Source: Rhizobium mongolense USDA 1844
GTDB taxonomy: Bacteria; Pseudomonadota; Alphaproteobacteria; Rhizobiales; Rhizobiaceae
Reading direction: 5' to 3'
Assembly: GCF_000419765.1 (NCBI RefSeq)
Contig: NZ_ATTQ01000014.1
Location: 62,001 to 126,000, forward strand
Length of the DNA: 64,000 nucleotides
Shown: piece by piece, positions 8,341 to 17,112 of the stretch
How the letters are laid out: each line of letters begins with the position of its first letter
How positions within the stretch are numbered: the first letter of the stretch is position 1
Program-made: the position numbers and the translations under genes
Notes under the pieces: model-generated
Database searches by the model: none
Seen by the model: the letters and a program-made list of their open reading frames with translations, nothing else
What the model was told of the DNA's origin: nothing

Positions 8341-8817
8341 ATGCGATTGACGAAGCAGACCAACTATGCGGTTCGCATGTTGATGTATTGCGCTGCCAAT
8401 GAAGGACGTCTGAGCCGGATTCCCGAAATTGCCAAGGCATACGGGGTTTCTGAACTCTTCCTGTTCAAAATTCTCCAGCCGCTGAATAAGGCGGGCCTGG
8501 TCGAAACCGTCCGGGGCCGCAACGGTGGTGTCCGGCTCGGCAAACCGGCGAAGGACATCAGCCTCTTCGACGTCGTCAAAGTCACCGAAGACAGCTTTGC
8601 GATGGCCGAGTGCTTCGAAGACGGCGCGGTCGAATGCCCGCTGGTCGACAGCTGCGGTCTGAACTCGGCGCTGCGCAAGGCGCTCAACGCTTTCTTCGAC
8701 GTGCTGGCCGAATATTCGATCGACGATCTCGTGAGGGCGCGCCCGCAGATCAACTTCCTTCTCGGCCTCACTGGCGAAGATTACCGCAAACCCGCCATCA
8801 GCGCTCCGGCAGCTTGA
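8341..8817 (+). CDS. rirA: Rhizobial iron regulator RirA (Rrf2 family)
   Basis: The product is 158 residues. The Rrf2-type winged HTH covers residues 1-80 (MRLTKQTNYAVRMLMYCAAN, VSELFLFKILQPLNKAGLVE, GRNGGVRL). Cys91, Cys99 and Cys105 form the C-X7-C-X5-C [Fe-S] ligand set published for RirA. RirA is the iron-sensing repressor that takes over most Fur functions in Rhizobiaceae, switching off siderophore and iron-uptake genes when its cluster is intact. The gene is monocistronic, with its own promoter and a strong terminator. The position just upstream of dppA matches what I recall for Sinorhizobium. Confidence 0.95.
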   Translation: MRLTKQTNYAVRMLMYCAANEGRLSRIPEIAKAYGVSELFLFKILQPLNKAGLVETVRGRNGGVRLGKPAKDISLFDVVKVTEDSFAMAECFEDGAVECPLVDSCGLNSALRKALNAFFDVLAEYSIDDLVRARPQINFLLGLTGEDYRKPAISAPAA

Positions 8818-8852
8818 CGCCTGACACGTAATAGTCGAATAAGCCTCATCCA

Positions 8853-8882
8853 CCGCAGCTGCAGCATGCAGCTGCGGTTTTT
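8853..8882 (+). terminator. Terminator after rirA
   Basis: A perfect 11-bp stem, CCGCAGCTGCA/TGCAGCTGCGG, with a three-base loop is followed by T5, 35 bp after the rirA stop. Confidence 0.93.
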
Positions 8883-9159
8883 GCGTTTAGCTCCTGCGGA
8901 TTGAACCCGAGTGGCTTTTTCGTGTATCCAAAAAGCGCGAAATTATACCAAAAGCGACAAAAATTCAGCTTCTTACGTCCGATTATTTCCAAATGAGGCC
9001 GATTTTTGACGGAAAATTTCTAAAGTTGTCCAACTGGAAAAATTTTCTGCAGATACCGTTGCTTTCAGCAAATAAATATCGTTCCATCGGCCCCCTGATC
9101 GGGAATATTTGTGCTCGATCTCCAAAGATCAAAAAAGAACAAACCTGGGAAACAAAATT
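8883..9159. other. Intergenic leader of the dpp operon
   Basis: This A/T-rich stretch must carry the dpp promoter. Two near-identical CCAAAA(A)GCG direct repeats lie around 8929-8965. No confident -35/-10 pair, iron box or open frame was identified. Confidence 0.4.
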
Positions 9160-10755
9160 ATGAAAAAGCTCTCCGTCCTGCTGGCAGCGACGGCCCTGGC
9201 TTCGGTCATGGCGACGTCGGCCTGGTCAAAAACCCTTGTCTATTGCTCTGAAGGTTCGCCGGAAGGCTTCGATCCGGGCCTCTACACCGCAGGCACGACC
9301 TTCGACGCGACCTCGCGCACGGTCTACAACCGTCTCGTCGAATTCAAGCACGGCAGCACCGAGATCGAGCCGGGTCTCGCTGAAAGCTGGACCGTTTCCG
9401 ACGACGGCACGGTTTACACCTTCAAGCTGCGGTCGGGCGTCAAGTTCCAGACGACCGAGTTCTTCACGCCGACGCGCGATCTCAACGCCGACGACGTCAT
9501 CTTCTCCTTCGAGCGCCAGCTGAAGGCCGACAATCCGTGGAACAAGTATGTCGAGGGCGGTTCCTATGAATATGCCGCCGGCATGGGCTTCCCGGAGCTC
9601 ATCAAGTCGATCGAGAAGGTCGACGACCTGACGGTCAAGTTCACCCTGGCGCATCCTGAAGCACCCTTCATGGCCGACCTCGCCATGGATTTTGCTTCGA
9701 TCCTGTCGAAGGAATATGCCGACAAGCTTGCGGCTGACGGCAAGATGAACCAGATGAATCAGATGCCGCTCGGCACCGGTCCGTTCACCTTCGTCGCCTA
9801 TCAGCCGGATGCCGTCATCCGCTACAAGGCCAACGAGAGCTACTTCAAGGGCAAGGAAAAGATTGACGATCTCGTTTTCGCGATCACCTCCGACGCTGCC
9901 GTCCGCGCGCAGAAGCTGAAGGCCGGCGAATGCCACATCATGCCGTACCCGAATGCTGCCGACGTAGCCGAATTGAAGAAGGACGAGAACCTGACCGTCA
10001 TGGAACAGGCCGGCCTCAACGTTTCCTACGTTGCCTACAACACGCTGATCCCGCCGTTCGACAAGGTTGAAGTCCGCAAGGCTCTCAACATGGCGATCAA
10101 CAAGCAGGCGATTGTCGATGCCGTCTTCCAGGGCGCTGCAGCGGTTGCCAAGAACCCGATCCCGCCGACGATGTGGTCGTATAACGATGCCGTCGAAGAC
10201 GACAAATATGATCCGGATGCGGCAAAGAAGATGCTTGCCGATGCCGGCGTCAAGGATCTCAAGATGAAGCTCTGGGCGATGCCCGTCTCGCGTCCGTACA
10301 TGCTGAATGCTCGCCGCGCAGCTGAACTGATGCAGGCCGACCTCGCAAAGATCGGCGTCGAAGTCGAGATCGTGACCCATGAATGGGCCGAGTACCTGAA
10401 GCTCTCCTCCGCCAAGGACCGTGACGGTGCCGTTATCCTCGGCTGGACCGGCGACAACGGCGATCCGGACAACTTCATGGATACGCTCCTGGGCTGCGAC
10501 GCTGTCGGCGGCAACAACCGCGCGCAGTGGTGCAACAAGGAATTCGACGACCTGATGACCAAGGCCAAGACGACGGCAGATGTTGCCGAGCGCACCAAGG
10601 CCTACGAGCAGGCTCAGCTGATCTTCAAGAAGGAAGCTCCCTGGGCAACGCTCGACCATTCGCTCGTCTTCATTCCGGTCAGCAAGAAGGTTTCCGGCTT
10701 CGTCCAGGATCCGCTCGGCTACCACCGCTTCGACGGCGTCGACATTTCCGAATAA
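9160..10755 (+). CDS. dppA: Periplasmic dipeptide-binding protein DppA
   Basis: The product is 531 residues from the ATG at 9160, chosen because it begins a clean Sec signal peptide (MKKLSVLLAATALASVMATSAWS, cleavage before KTLVYCSEG). It is a cluster C (SBP_bac_5) solute-binding protein: YCSEGSPEGFDPGLYTAGT, LAESWTVSDDGTVYTFKLR, LNMAINKQAIVDAVFQGAA and GDNGDPDNFMD are characteristic DppA segments. It captures dipeptides (and probably delta-aminolevulinate or haem, as reported for some DppA proteins) for the membrane complex encoded downstream. First gene of dppABCDF. Confidence 0.93.
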   Translation: MKKLSVLLAATALASVMATSAWSKTLVYCSEGSPEGFDPGLYTAGTTFDATSRTVYNRLVEFKHGSTEIEPGLAESWTVSDDGTVYTFKLRSGVKFQTTEFFTPTRDLNADDVIFSFERQLKADNPWNKYVEGGSYEYAAGMGFPELIKSIEKVDDLTVKFTLAHPEAPFMADLAMDFASILSKEYADKLAADGKMNQMNQMPLGTGPFTFVAYQPDAVIRYKANESYFKGKEKIDDLVFAITSDAAVRAQKLKAGECHIMPYPNAADVAELKKDENLTVMEQAGLNVSYVAYNTLIPPFDKVEVRKALNMAINKQAIVDAVFQGAAAVAKNPIPPTMWSYNDAVEDDKYDPDAAKKMLADAGVKDLKMKLWAMPVSRPYMLNARRAAELMQADLAKIGVEVEIVTHEWAEYLKLSSAKDRDGAVILGWTGDNGDPDNFMDTLLGCDAVGGNNRAQWCNKEFDDLMTKAKTTADVAERTKAYEQAQLIFKKEAPWATLDHSLVFIPVSKKVSGFVQDPLGYHRFDGVDISE

Positions 10756-10773
10756 CAAGAATTATGCAAGAAT

Positions 10774-10822
10774 GCCCGGCTAACGCCGGGCTGGCCGGCG
10801 GTCAGGCTCCCCTGACCGCCGG
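10774..10822 (+). other. Two intercistronic stem-loops between dppA and dppB
   Basis: Hairpin one is GCCCGGC-TAAC-GCCGGGC (10774-10791). Hairpin two has a 12-bp stem, CCGGCGGTCAGG/CCTGACCGCCGG, with loop CTCC (10795-10822). No T-run follows, so they probably act as mRNA 3'-end stabilisers or partial attenuators that raise dppA output over the permease genes, as is common after binding-protein genes. Confidence 0.75.
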
Positions 10823-10842
10823 AAACTATTGGAACATCTGCC

Positions 10843-11847
10843 ATGTTGCGATTTCTCATCGGGCGCCTCGCGGTCCTGATCCCAACATTCCTCGGCGTCA
10901 CGCTCATTGCCTTCTCGTTCATCCGCATGCTTCCCGGCGATCCCGTCATGCTTCTGTCGGGTGAACGCGTGATGGCGCCTGAGCGTCACGCCCAGATCAT
11001 GCACGATCTCGGTTTCGACCGGCCCATGTACATCCAGTACTTCGATTACCTCGGCAAGGTGCTGCAGGGCGACTTCGGAACGTCGATCGTCACGAAGCGC
11101 CCGGTTCTCGGTGATTTTGGTGCGCTCTTCCCGGCAACGCTCGAGCTCTCGCTTTGTGCGATTCTTCTCGCGGTCTGTCTTGGCGTGCCCGCCGGCGTCT
11201 TTGCCGCCGTCAAGCGAGGCACGTGGTTCGACCAAAGTGTGATGGGGGTCGCCCTTGTCGGCTATTCGATGCCGATCTTCTGGTGGGGCCTGCTGCTCAT
11301 CATCTTTTTCTCCGGCTATCTCGGCTGGACGCCCGTCTCGGGCCGCATCTCGCTCATGTATTTCTTCAAGCCGGTCACCGGCTTCATGCTGATCGACAGC
11401 CTGCTGTCGGGGCAGGCGGGCGCCTTCCGCTCCGCCGTCAGCTATCTCATTCTGCCGACGATCGTGCTTGCCACCATTCCGCTTGCCGTCATCGCGCGCC
11501 AGACCCGCTCGGCGATGCTCGAAGTGCTTGGCGAAGACTATGTGCGGACTGCCCGCTCCAAGGGCTTGAAGCCACTTCGAGTCGTCGGCGTGCATGCATT
11601 GCGCAACGCCATGATACCGGTTGTGACGACCATCGGTCTGCAGATCGGCGTCCTTCTAGCGGGCGCGATCCTGACCGAGACGATCTTTTCCTGGCCCGGT
11701 ATCGGCAAGTGGATGGTCGATTCGGTGTTCAAGCGGGACTATGCGGTTGTCCAGGGTGGTCTCCTGCTGATTGCCGGCATCATCATGCTGGTCAATCTGA
11801 TCGTCGACATCACCTACGGCTTCATCAACCCACGTATTCGGTATTAG
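10843..11847 (+). CDS. dppB: Dipeptide ABC transporter permease DppB
   Basis: The product is 334 residues. An N-terminal membrane helix opens it (MLRFLIGRLAVLIPTFLGVT), followed by the signature FIRMLPGDPVMLLSGERV of the DppB/OppB family. The ABC permease EAA-loop lies near the C-terminus (EVLGEDYVRTARSKGLKPLR), which contacts the ATPase subunits. About six transmembrane helices are expected. It pairs with DppC to form the inner-membrane channel. dppC starts 10 bp after its stop. Confidence 0.94.
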   Translation: MLRFLIGRLAVLIPTFLGVTLIAFSFIRMLPGDPVMLLSGERVMAPERHAQIMHDLGFDRPMYIQYFDYLGKVLQGDFGTSIVTKRPVLGDFGALFPATLELSLCAILLAVCLGVPAGVFAAVKRGTWFDQSVMGVALVGYSMPIFWWGLLLIIFFSGYLGWTPVSGRISLMYFFKPVTGFMLIDSLLSGQAGAFRSAVSYLILPTIVLATIPLAVIARQTRSAMLEVLGEDYVRTARSKGLKPLRVVGVHALRNAMIPVVTTIGLQIGVLLAGAILTETIFSWPGIGKWMVDSVFKRDYAVVQGGLLLIAGIIMLVNLIVDITYGFINPRIRY

Positions 11848-11857
11848 GAGCGGTCCC

Positions 11858-12769
11858 GTGAGTACGACAAACATGCAAACCGGCACGGTCGCTGCAAAAA
11901 CCGCCCACCCATCGGCTCTTGCGGAATTCTGGTATTATTTCTCGCGAAACAAGGGCGCCGTCATCGGCCTCGCCGTTTTCATCTTCATCCTCGTCGTGGC
12001 GCTATTTGCGCCGCTCGTTGCGCCGCATACCCCAAACGAGCAGAACCGGCAAATGCTGCTTCTTGCTCCGTTCTGGATGGAAGGCGGCAGCTCGTCCTTC
12101 CCGCTCGGGACGGACGCTGTCGGACGCGACATTCTCTCGCGCCTCATCTATGGCGCGCGCTTCTCGCTCTTCATCGGCGTTGTCGTCGTGACGCTCTCGG
12201 TGATCGCTGGTGTTCTGATCGGCCTCGTGGCCGGCTATTTCCGCGGCCGCATCGATATCGCCATCATGCGCCTGATGGATATCATCCTCGCCTTCCCGTC
12301 GCTGCTTTTGGCCCTCGTCCTGGTCGCAGTCCTTGGCCCCGGCCTCATCAACGCAATGATTGCGATCTCCATCGTCAACCAGCCGCATTTCGTGCGCCTG
12401 ACGCGTGCCTCGGTCATGGCCGAGCGTGAGAAGGAGTATGTCATCGCATCGCGCGTCGCCGGTGCCGGCACCTTGCGGCTGATGTTCAAGACCATCCTGC
12501 CGAACTGTCTCGGGCCACTGATCGTCCAGGCGACGCTCGCCTTCTCGGCAGCGATCCTCGATGCTGCGGCCCTCGGCTTCCTCGGCATGGGCGCCCAGCC
12601 TCCGACACCCGAATGGGGCACGATGCTCGCCGAAGCGCGAGAGTTCATCCAGCGCGCCTGGTGGGTCGTAACGTTCCCGGGGCTTGCCATCCTCGTCACC
12701 GTTCTTGCCATCAACCTGATGGGCGACGGGTTGCGCGATGCGCTCGATCCCAAGCTGAAGAGGTCATGA
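11858..12769 (+). CDS. dppC: Dipeptide ABC transporter permease DppC
   Basis: The product is 303 residues with the DppC/OppC N-terminal domain (EFWYYFSRNKGAVIGLAVFIFI) and the typical FPLGTDAVGRDILSRLIYGARF segment. The EAA loop is EREKEYVIASRVAGAGTLRL and the tail is ALGFLGMGAQPPTPEWG. The start is GTG at 11858, 10 bp after dppB. It overlaps dppD at its 3' end (ATGA-type coupling). It forms the permease heterodimer with DppB. Confidence 0.93.
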   Translation: MSTTNMQTGTVAAKTAHPSALAEFWYYFSRNKGAVIGLAVFIFILVVALFAPLVAPHTPNEQNRQMLLLAPFWMEGGSSSFPLGTDAVGRDILSRLIYGARFSLFIGVVVVTLSVIAGVLIGLVAGYFRGRIDIAIMRLMDIILAFPSLLLALVLVAVLGPGLINAMIAISIVNQPHFVRLTRASVMAEREKEYVIASRVAGAGTLRLMFKTILPNCLGPLIVQATLAFSAAILDAAALGFLGMGAQPPTPEWGTMLAEAREFIQRAWWVVTFPGLAILVTVLAINLMGDGLRDALDPKLKRS

Positions 12770-13785
12770 TGCCACTTCTCGATATTCAGAATCTGACCGT
12801 CGAATTCCAGACGTCTTCCGGTCTCTTCCGCGCCGTAGACGGCGTATCGCTCAGCTGCGACAAGGGCGAGATCCTCTCGATCGTCGGCGAATCCGGCTCC
12901 GGCAAGTCCGTTGCAATGCTCGCCATGATGGGCCTTCTGCCTTGGACGGCGAAGATCACCGCTGACCGCATGACTTTCGACGGCAAGGAACTCATCGGCA
13001 TTTCCGGCCGACAGCGCCGCAGGATTATCGGCAAGGACATGGCGATGATCTTCCAGGAGCCGATGTCGAGCCTGAACCCGTGCTTCACGGTCGGCTTCCA
13101 GCTTGGCGAGAGTCTGCGGGTGCACATGGGTCTGAACCGCAAGGAGCGCCGCGAGCGCTCGATCGAGCTCCTGAACCTTGTCGGCATCCCGGCGCCGGAA
13201 GATCGCCTGTCGAACTTCCCTCACCAGATGTCCGGCGGCATGAGCCAGCGCGTGATGATCGCCATGGCGCTCGCCTGCAATCCGAAGCTCTTGATCGCCG
13301 ACGAGCCGACGACCGCGCTCGACGTGACGATCCAGGCGCAGATCCTCGATCTGCTCGTGCGCCTGCAGAAGGAGCAGGGCATGGCGCTGGTATTGATCAC
13401 CCACGACATGGGCGTCGTCGCCGAAACTGCCGAGCGGGTGCAGGTTCAGTATGCCGGACAAAAGGTCGAGGAGCAGCCGGTCAAGGCACTCTTCCGCGAC
13501 CCGCATCATCCCTATACCGCCGCATTGCTTTCCGCCCTGCCGGAGCGTGCCCAAGTCGGCCAGCATTTGCCGTCGATCGCCGGTGTCGTTCCCGGCCAGC
13601 ATGACCGCCCGCGCGGCTGTCTCTTTGCGCCGCGCTGCGGCTATGCGACGGTGGAATGCGATCGTGGCGTCGTCCGCCAGGGGACGGAACTCGGCCTCGC
13701 ACTCTGCAACTATCCATTGAAAGACGGCAAGCCGCTCGGTCATCCCGGCGTGTTGCCGAAGCAATCCGCTGGAGACTTCGTATGA
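12766..13785 (+). CDS. dppD: Dipeptide ABC transporter ATP-binding subunit DppD
   Basis: The product is 339 residues from the first of two adjacent ATG codons at 12766, overlapping the dppC stop. Walker A is GESGSGKS, the Q-loop is IFQEPMSSLNP, the signature is MSGGMSQRVMIAMAL, and Walker B is LLIADEPTTALD. The C-terminal oligopeptide/dipeptide domain carries the Cys-containing CLFAPRC stretch, which in this family can bind an Fe-S cluster. It partners DppF as the ATPase heterodimer. Confidence 0.93.
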   Translation: MMPLLDIQNLTVEFQTSSGLFRAVDGVSLSCDKGEILSIVGESGSGKSVAMLAMMGLLPWTAKITADRMTFDGKELIGISGRQRRRIIGKDMAMIFQEPMSSLNPCFTVGFQLGESLRVHMGLNRKERRERSIELLNLVGIPAPEDRLSNFPHQMSGGMSQRVMIAMALACNPKLLIADEPTTALDVTIQAQILDLLVRLQKEQGMALVLITHDMGVVAETAERVQVQYAGQKVEEQPVKALFRDPHHPYTAALLSALPERAQVGQHLPSIAGVVPGQHDRPRGCLFAPRCGYATVECDRGVVRQGTELGLALCNYPLKDGKPLGHPGVLPKQSAGDFV

Positions 13786-14735
13786 CCGGCGCCGTTCTCG
13801 AGGGCAAGGATCTTGCCCGTTTCTACACAGTCAATCGCGGCATGTTCAAATCGGAGGCGACCGTCAAGGCGCTGAACGGCGTGAGCTTCAGTCTCTATTC
13901 CGGCAAGACGCTTGCCGTCGTCGGCGAATCCGGTTGCGGCAAGTCGACGCTCGCGCGCCTGGTCACGATGATCGAGGATCCGACGGCAGGCGAACTGCTG
14001 ATCGACGGCAAGCCAGCTCGCGTCGGCGACCGGAGTCTCCGCAGCCAGGTGCAGATCGTTTTCCAAAATCCTTACGGATCGCTCAATCCGCGTCAGAAGG
14101 TCGGTGCGATCCTCGAGGAGCCGCTAAAAATCAACACCGATCTCGATGCCACACGCCGCCGCCGCAGGGCAGAGGAAATGATGGCGCGCGTCGGGCTGCG
14201 GCCGGAACACTACGATCGATATCCGCACATGTTCTCCGGTGGACAGCGCCAGCGTATCGCGATTGCCCGCGCTCTCATGCTGCGGCCGAAGGTGCTGGTG
14301 CTCGACGAGCCGGTTTCGGCGCTCGACCTGTCGATCCAGGCGCAGGTGCTGAACCTGTTGATGGATCTGCAGAAGGAAATGGGGCTTGCCTATCTCTTCA
14401 TCTCGCATGGTCTTTCGGTCGTTCGCCATATCGCCGACGATGTGATGGTCATGTATCTCGGCCGTCCGGTCGAGACGGGGCCGGCGGCCGAAGTCTTTGC
14501 GCACCCGCGTCATCCCTATACGGCGGCACTTCTGTCGGCGACGCCGATCGCCGATCCTGATCGCGCCAAGAGCCGCATCCGTCTACAGGGCGAGCTTCCC
14601 TCGCCGCTGAAGCCGCCGACCGGCTGTCATTTCAACCCGCGTTGCTGGAAGGCGCAGGACTATTGCCGCCGGGTGGAGCCTGAACTAAGTGGAGAGGGCG
14701 AACAAAAATACGCCTGTCATTTTCCGCTCGACTGA
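13782..14735 (+). CDS. dppF: Dipeptide ABC transporter ATP-binding subunit DppF
   Basis: The product is 317 residues from the ATG at 13782, which overlaps the dppD stop by four bases. Walker A is GESGCGKSTLAR, the Q-loop is VFQNPYGSLNPRQK, the signature is FSGGQRQRIAIARAL, and Walker B is VLVLDEPVSALD. The C-terminal extension ends CHFNPRCWKAQDYCRR, the usual Cys-rich tail. It is the last gene of dppABCDF. The gluconokinase gene follows after 28 bp and may be read through. Confidence 0.93.
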   Translation: MTGAVLEGKDLARFYTVNRGMFKSEATVKALNGVSFSLYSGKTLAVVGESGCGKSTLARLVTMIEDPTAGELLIDGKPARVGDRSLRSQVQIVFQNPYGSLNPRQKVGAILEEPLKINTDLDATRRRRRAEEMMARVGLRPEHYDRYPHMFSGGQRQRIAIARALMLRPKVLVLDEPVSALDLSIQAQVLNLLMDLQKEMGLAYLFISHGLSVVRHIADDVMVMYLGRPVETGPAAEVFAHPRHPYTAALLSATPIADPDRAKSRIRLQGELPSPLKPPTGCHFNPRCWKAQDYCRRVEPELSGEGEQKYACHFPLD

Positions 14736-14763
14736 ACGGAGGCAGGCGACGACGGAGGACCGA

Positions 14764-15297
14764 ATGCCGGAGCGGACGAACAGGGCCCATGCAATCATCG
14801 TCATGGGCGTCAGCGGCTCCGGAAAATCCTCAATCGGCGAGAAACTGGCGGAGGCGCTCAGTCTTCGCTTCATTGAAGGCGACCAGCTTCATCCGGCATC
14901 CAATGTCGAGAAGATGTCGAAAGGCATTCCACTGACCGATGCGGACCGCATGCCCTGGCTCGACCTTATCGGTGAAGCCATGAAGGCGGCTCTTGCAAAA
15001 GGCGATGGCGTCATCGTCTCCTGCTCGGCGCTGAAGCGCATCTATCGCGAGCGGCTGCGAGTTGCGGCCGGCGGCAATCTCTTCTTCGTCTATCTCGAAG
15101 GTTCGAAGGAGCTGCTGAGCGAGCGCATGGGGCATCGCTCGGGTCACTTCATGCCGACGTCCCTGCTTGAAAGTCAGCTCGAAACGCTGGAAGTGCCGAC
15201 CGGCGAGCCAGGGGTCGTAACGGTGGATATCGACGACACGATCGAAGACATCGCCGAGGAAGCCCGAAAGAAGCTAGCGCCGCTCGGCGTTGCCTGA
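14764..15297 (+). CDS. gntK: Gluconokinase (GntK type)
   Basis: The product is 177 residues, within the family range. The P-loop GVSGSGKS is at residues 15-22. FIEGDQLHPASNVEKMSKGIPLTDADRMPWL and SCSALKRIYRERLR are hallmark gluconate kinase segments, as is MGHRSGHFMPTSLLESQ near the end. It phosphorylates D-gluconate to 6-phosphogluconate for the Entner-Doudoroff or pentose phosphate routes. A GGAGG site lies upstream of the ATG. No gluconate transporter or GntR gene is adjacent, so control is unclear. Confidence 0.93.
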   Translation: MPERTNRAHAIIVMGVSGSGKSSIGEKLAEALSLRFIEGDQLHPASNVEKMSKGIPLTDADRMPWLDLIGEAMKAALAKGDGVIVSCSALKRIYRERLRVAAGGNLFFVYLEGSKELLSERMGHRSGHFMPTSLLESQLETLEVPTGEPGVVTVDIDDTIEDIAEEARKKLAPLGVA

Positions 15298-15373
15298 GCA
15301 CGATCTATTGACGGCCTCTTGGAAGCGGCCATCTTTGAGTGCTCATAGAAGTCCAGTGCCCGGAGGACTTGCC

Positions 15374-15760
15374 TTGAACAGGGCTGAACTTTCGGCGATT
15401 TATCGCGGCTACATCGCCTGCCTGAACGCGCGGGACTGGCAGCGGCTGGGGCGCTTCGTCGGCGACGATGTGCGCCACAATGGCCGGCGGCTTGGCCTGG
15501 CAGGCTATCGGGCGATGCTGGAGCGGGATTTCGAGGAGATTCCCGATCTTCGTTTTGACGTCCAGTTGCTGACGTCCGACCCACCCCTTATTGCATGCCG
15601 GCTGGCTTTCGATTGCACGCCGAAGGGAACGTTTCTCGGCCTTCCAGTCAACGGAAAGAGAGTCTTTTTCACCGAAAACGTCTTCTATCGCTTCGATCGG
15701 GAAAAGATCGATGAGGTATGGTCGATCATCGACAAGGCGGCCATCGAAGCACAGCTCTGA
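15374..15760 (+). CDS. SnoaL/NTF2-like ester cyclase family protein
   Basis: The product is 128 residues. I prefer the TTG at 15374 because GGAGG stands seven bases upstream; an upstream in-frame GTG at 15356 and an extension overlapping gntK are less likely. The pattern YRGYIACLNARDWQRLGRFV, GLAGYRAMLERDFEEIPDLR and FLGLPVNGKRVFFTENVFYRF with C-terminal DEVWSIID fits the SnoaL-like polyketide cyclase fold. Substrate is unknown; many homologues are stand-alone metabolic enzymes or stress proteins. Confidence 0.75.
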   Translation: MNRAELSAIYRGYIACLNARDWQRLGRFVGDDVRHNGRRLGLAGYRAMLERDFEEIPDLRFDVQLLTSDPPLIACRLAFDCTPKGTFLGLPVNGKRVFFTENVFYRFDREKIDEVWSIIDKAAIEAQL

Positions 15761-15787
15761 TGAAAGCCGCCGCGTCTTGTCGTGCCG

Positions 15788-17035
15788 CTACGGATTGAAG
15801 CGCTGCGGCGAATAGGCGGAAATATTGATAAACGGCGTCTCGCCGGTGATCAGTTCCGCCAGCACGCGGCCGGTCACCGGACCGAGCGTCAGGCCGTGGT
15901 GCGCATGCCCGAAGGCGAACCACAGGCCGTTGTGCCGCGGCGCCTTGCCGATGATCGGCATCATGTCCGGCGTGCAGGGGCGCGCGCCCATCCACGGCTC
16001 GGGATCGAGCCTGCGTCCGAGCGGGAAGACGGTACGGGCGACTTTTTCTGCGCGGTCGAGCTGAACCGGCGTCTTCGGCGCGTCGAGTGCTGCGAATTCC
16101 GCACCGGTTGTCAGCCGGATGCCGCGGTTCATCGGCGCAAGGAAATAGCCGCGCTCGGCATCGAGCGTCCAGTTGTTGAGGACGGCATTGCCTTCCGCCG
16201 CATAGTGCATGTGGTAGCCGCGCTTGACGCCGAGCGGAAAGGAATAGCCGAGCCGCTTCGTTGCAACCGCAGCCCAAGGGCCGAGCGCCATCACCGCGTC
16301 GTCTGCCTCGATCGAGCCTTCGGACGTCATGATTTTCCAGCCGGAACCCGACTGGCCGAGCGAAACGGCGTCGCCGACAACAAAGCGGCCGCCAAGGCTT
16401 TCGAAATAGCTGCGGTAGGCGGCAGTCAGCGCTTGAGGATCAAGGACCGACCAGGGATCGCGCCAGCGGATGCCGCCGGCGAAGGTCTTCATGAGGCTAG
16501 GCTCCATGCGGGCAATATCCGCGGAAGACAGCGTTTCGTAGCTGACGCCGAATTCCTTCTGCCAGCTTTCGGCCTCAGCAAGCTCTTCGTCGCGCTTTAC
16601 TTCGGTCCGGAAGATCTTCATCCAGCCATCCTTGCGGATCAGCTGTTGTGCATGCGACGCCTCGATCAGGTCCTTGTGCTCAAGGATCGAGTTCTCGATC
16701 AGCGGGGCATAGGCACGGGTGATCATCTCATGGCGCCGTGCATTGGAGTTCCACCAGTATCGGGCGAGGAAGGCGAGCTGGCTCGGGAGGGCCTTCAGAT
16801 GATAGTGCGCGTCGATGCGGTTGTTGAGCGCGTAGCGCAGCAGCAGTCCGATCTGTTGGGGAAAGCCGTAAGGCACGACACCTTCACGCTGGATCAGTCC
16901 CGCATTGCCGTACGAGGTCTCGCTGCCGGGATCCTTGCGGTCGATCAGCGTCACCTGCCGTCCACGCCGTTGCAGATGAATTGCCGTCGAAACACCGACG
17001 ATGCCGGCACCGAGCACGATTGCGTTCTTGGTCAT
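15788..17035 (-). CDS. FAD-dependent D-amino acid dehydrogenase (DadA-like)
   Basis: The product is 415 residues. The N-terminal Rossmann fingerprint AIVLGAGIVGVSTAIHLQRRG is followed by LIDRKDPGSETSYGNAGLIQ, the DadA signature in which the SYGNAG loop contacts FAD. The DAO domain ends with GARPCTPDMMPIIGKAPRH and FGHAHHGLTLGPVTGRVLAEL. It should oxidise D-amino acids, most likely feeding electrons to quinone at the inner membrane face. No alanine racemase (dadX) or Lrp gene is adjacent, so the exact substrate is open. Confidence 0.88.
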   Translation of the reverse strand: MTKNAIVLGAGIVGVSTAIHLQRRGRQVTLIDRKDPGSETSYGNAGLIQREGVVPYGFPQQIGLLLRYALNNRIDAHYHLKALPSQLAFLARYWWNSNARRHEMITRAYAPLIENSILEHKDLIEASHAQQLIRKDGWMKIFRTEVKRDEELAEAESWQKEFGVSYETLSSADIARMEPSLMKTFAGGIRWRDPWSVLDPQALTAAYRSYFESLGGRFVVGDAVSLGQSGSGWKIMTSEGSIEADDAVMALGPWAAVATKRLGYSFPLGVKRGYHMHYAAEGNAVLNNWTLDAERGYFLAPMNRGIRLTTGAEFAALDAPKTPVQLDRAEKVARTVFPLGRRLDPEPWMGARPCTPDMMPIIGKAPRHNGLWFAFGHAHHGLTLGPVTGRVLAELITGETPFINISAYSPQRFNP

Positions 17036-17112
17036 TTTTCCCTGCAGCCCACTGAATTCCGAGGGTCGAAAATGCCCTTAGGATTGCAATGGCGCAATTG
17101 AAAAATCGCACT

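Noticed and set aside
8929..8965. Direct CCAAAA(A)GCG repeats upstream of dppA as a RirA or activator site
   Set aside because: No palindrome and no match to a motif I can name with confidence; kept only as a note on the leader.
9226..10758. 510-codon open frame on the minus strand opposite dppA
   Set aside because: It mirrors dppA across its full length, has a composition typical of antisense shadow frames in GC-rich DNA and shows no family features.
12235..13764. 509-codon minus frame opposite dppC/dppD
   Set aside because: It spans two well-supported plus-strand genes and lacks recognisable domains.
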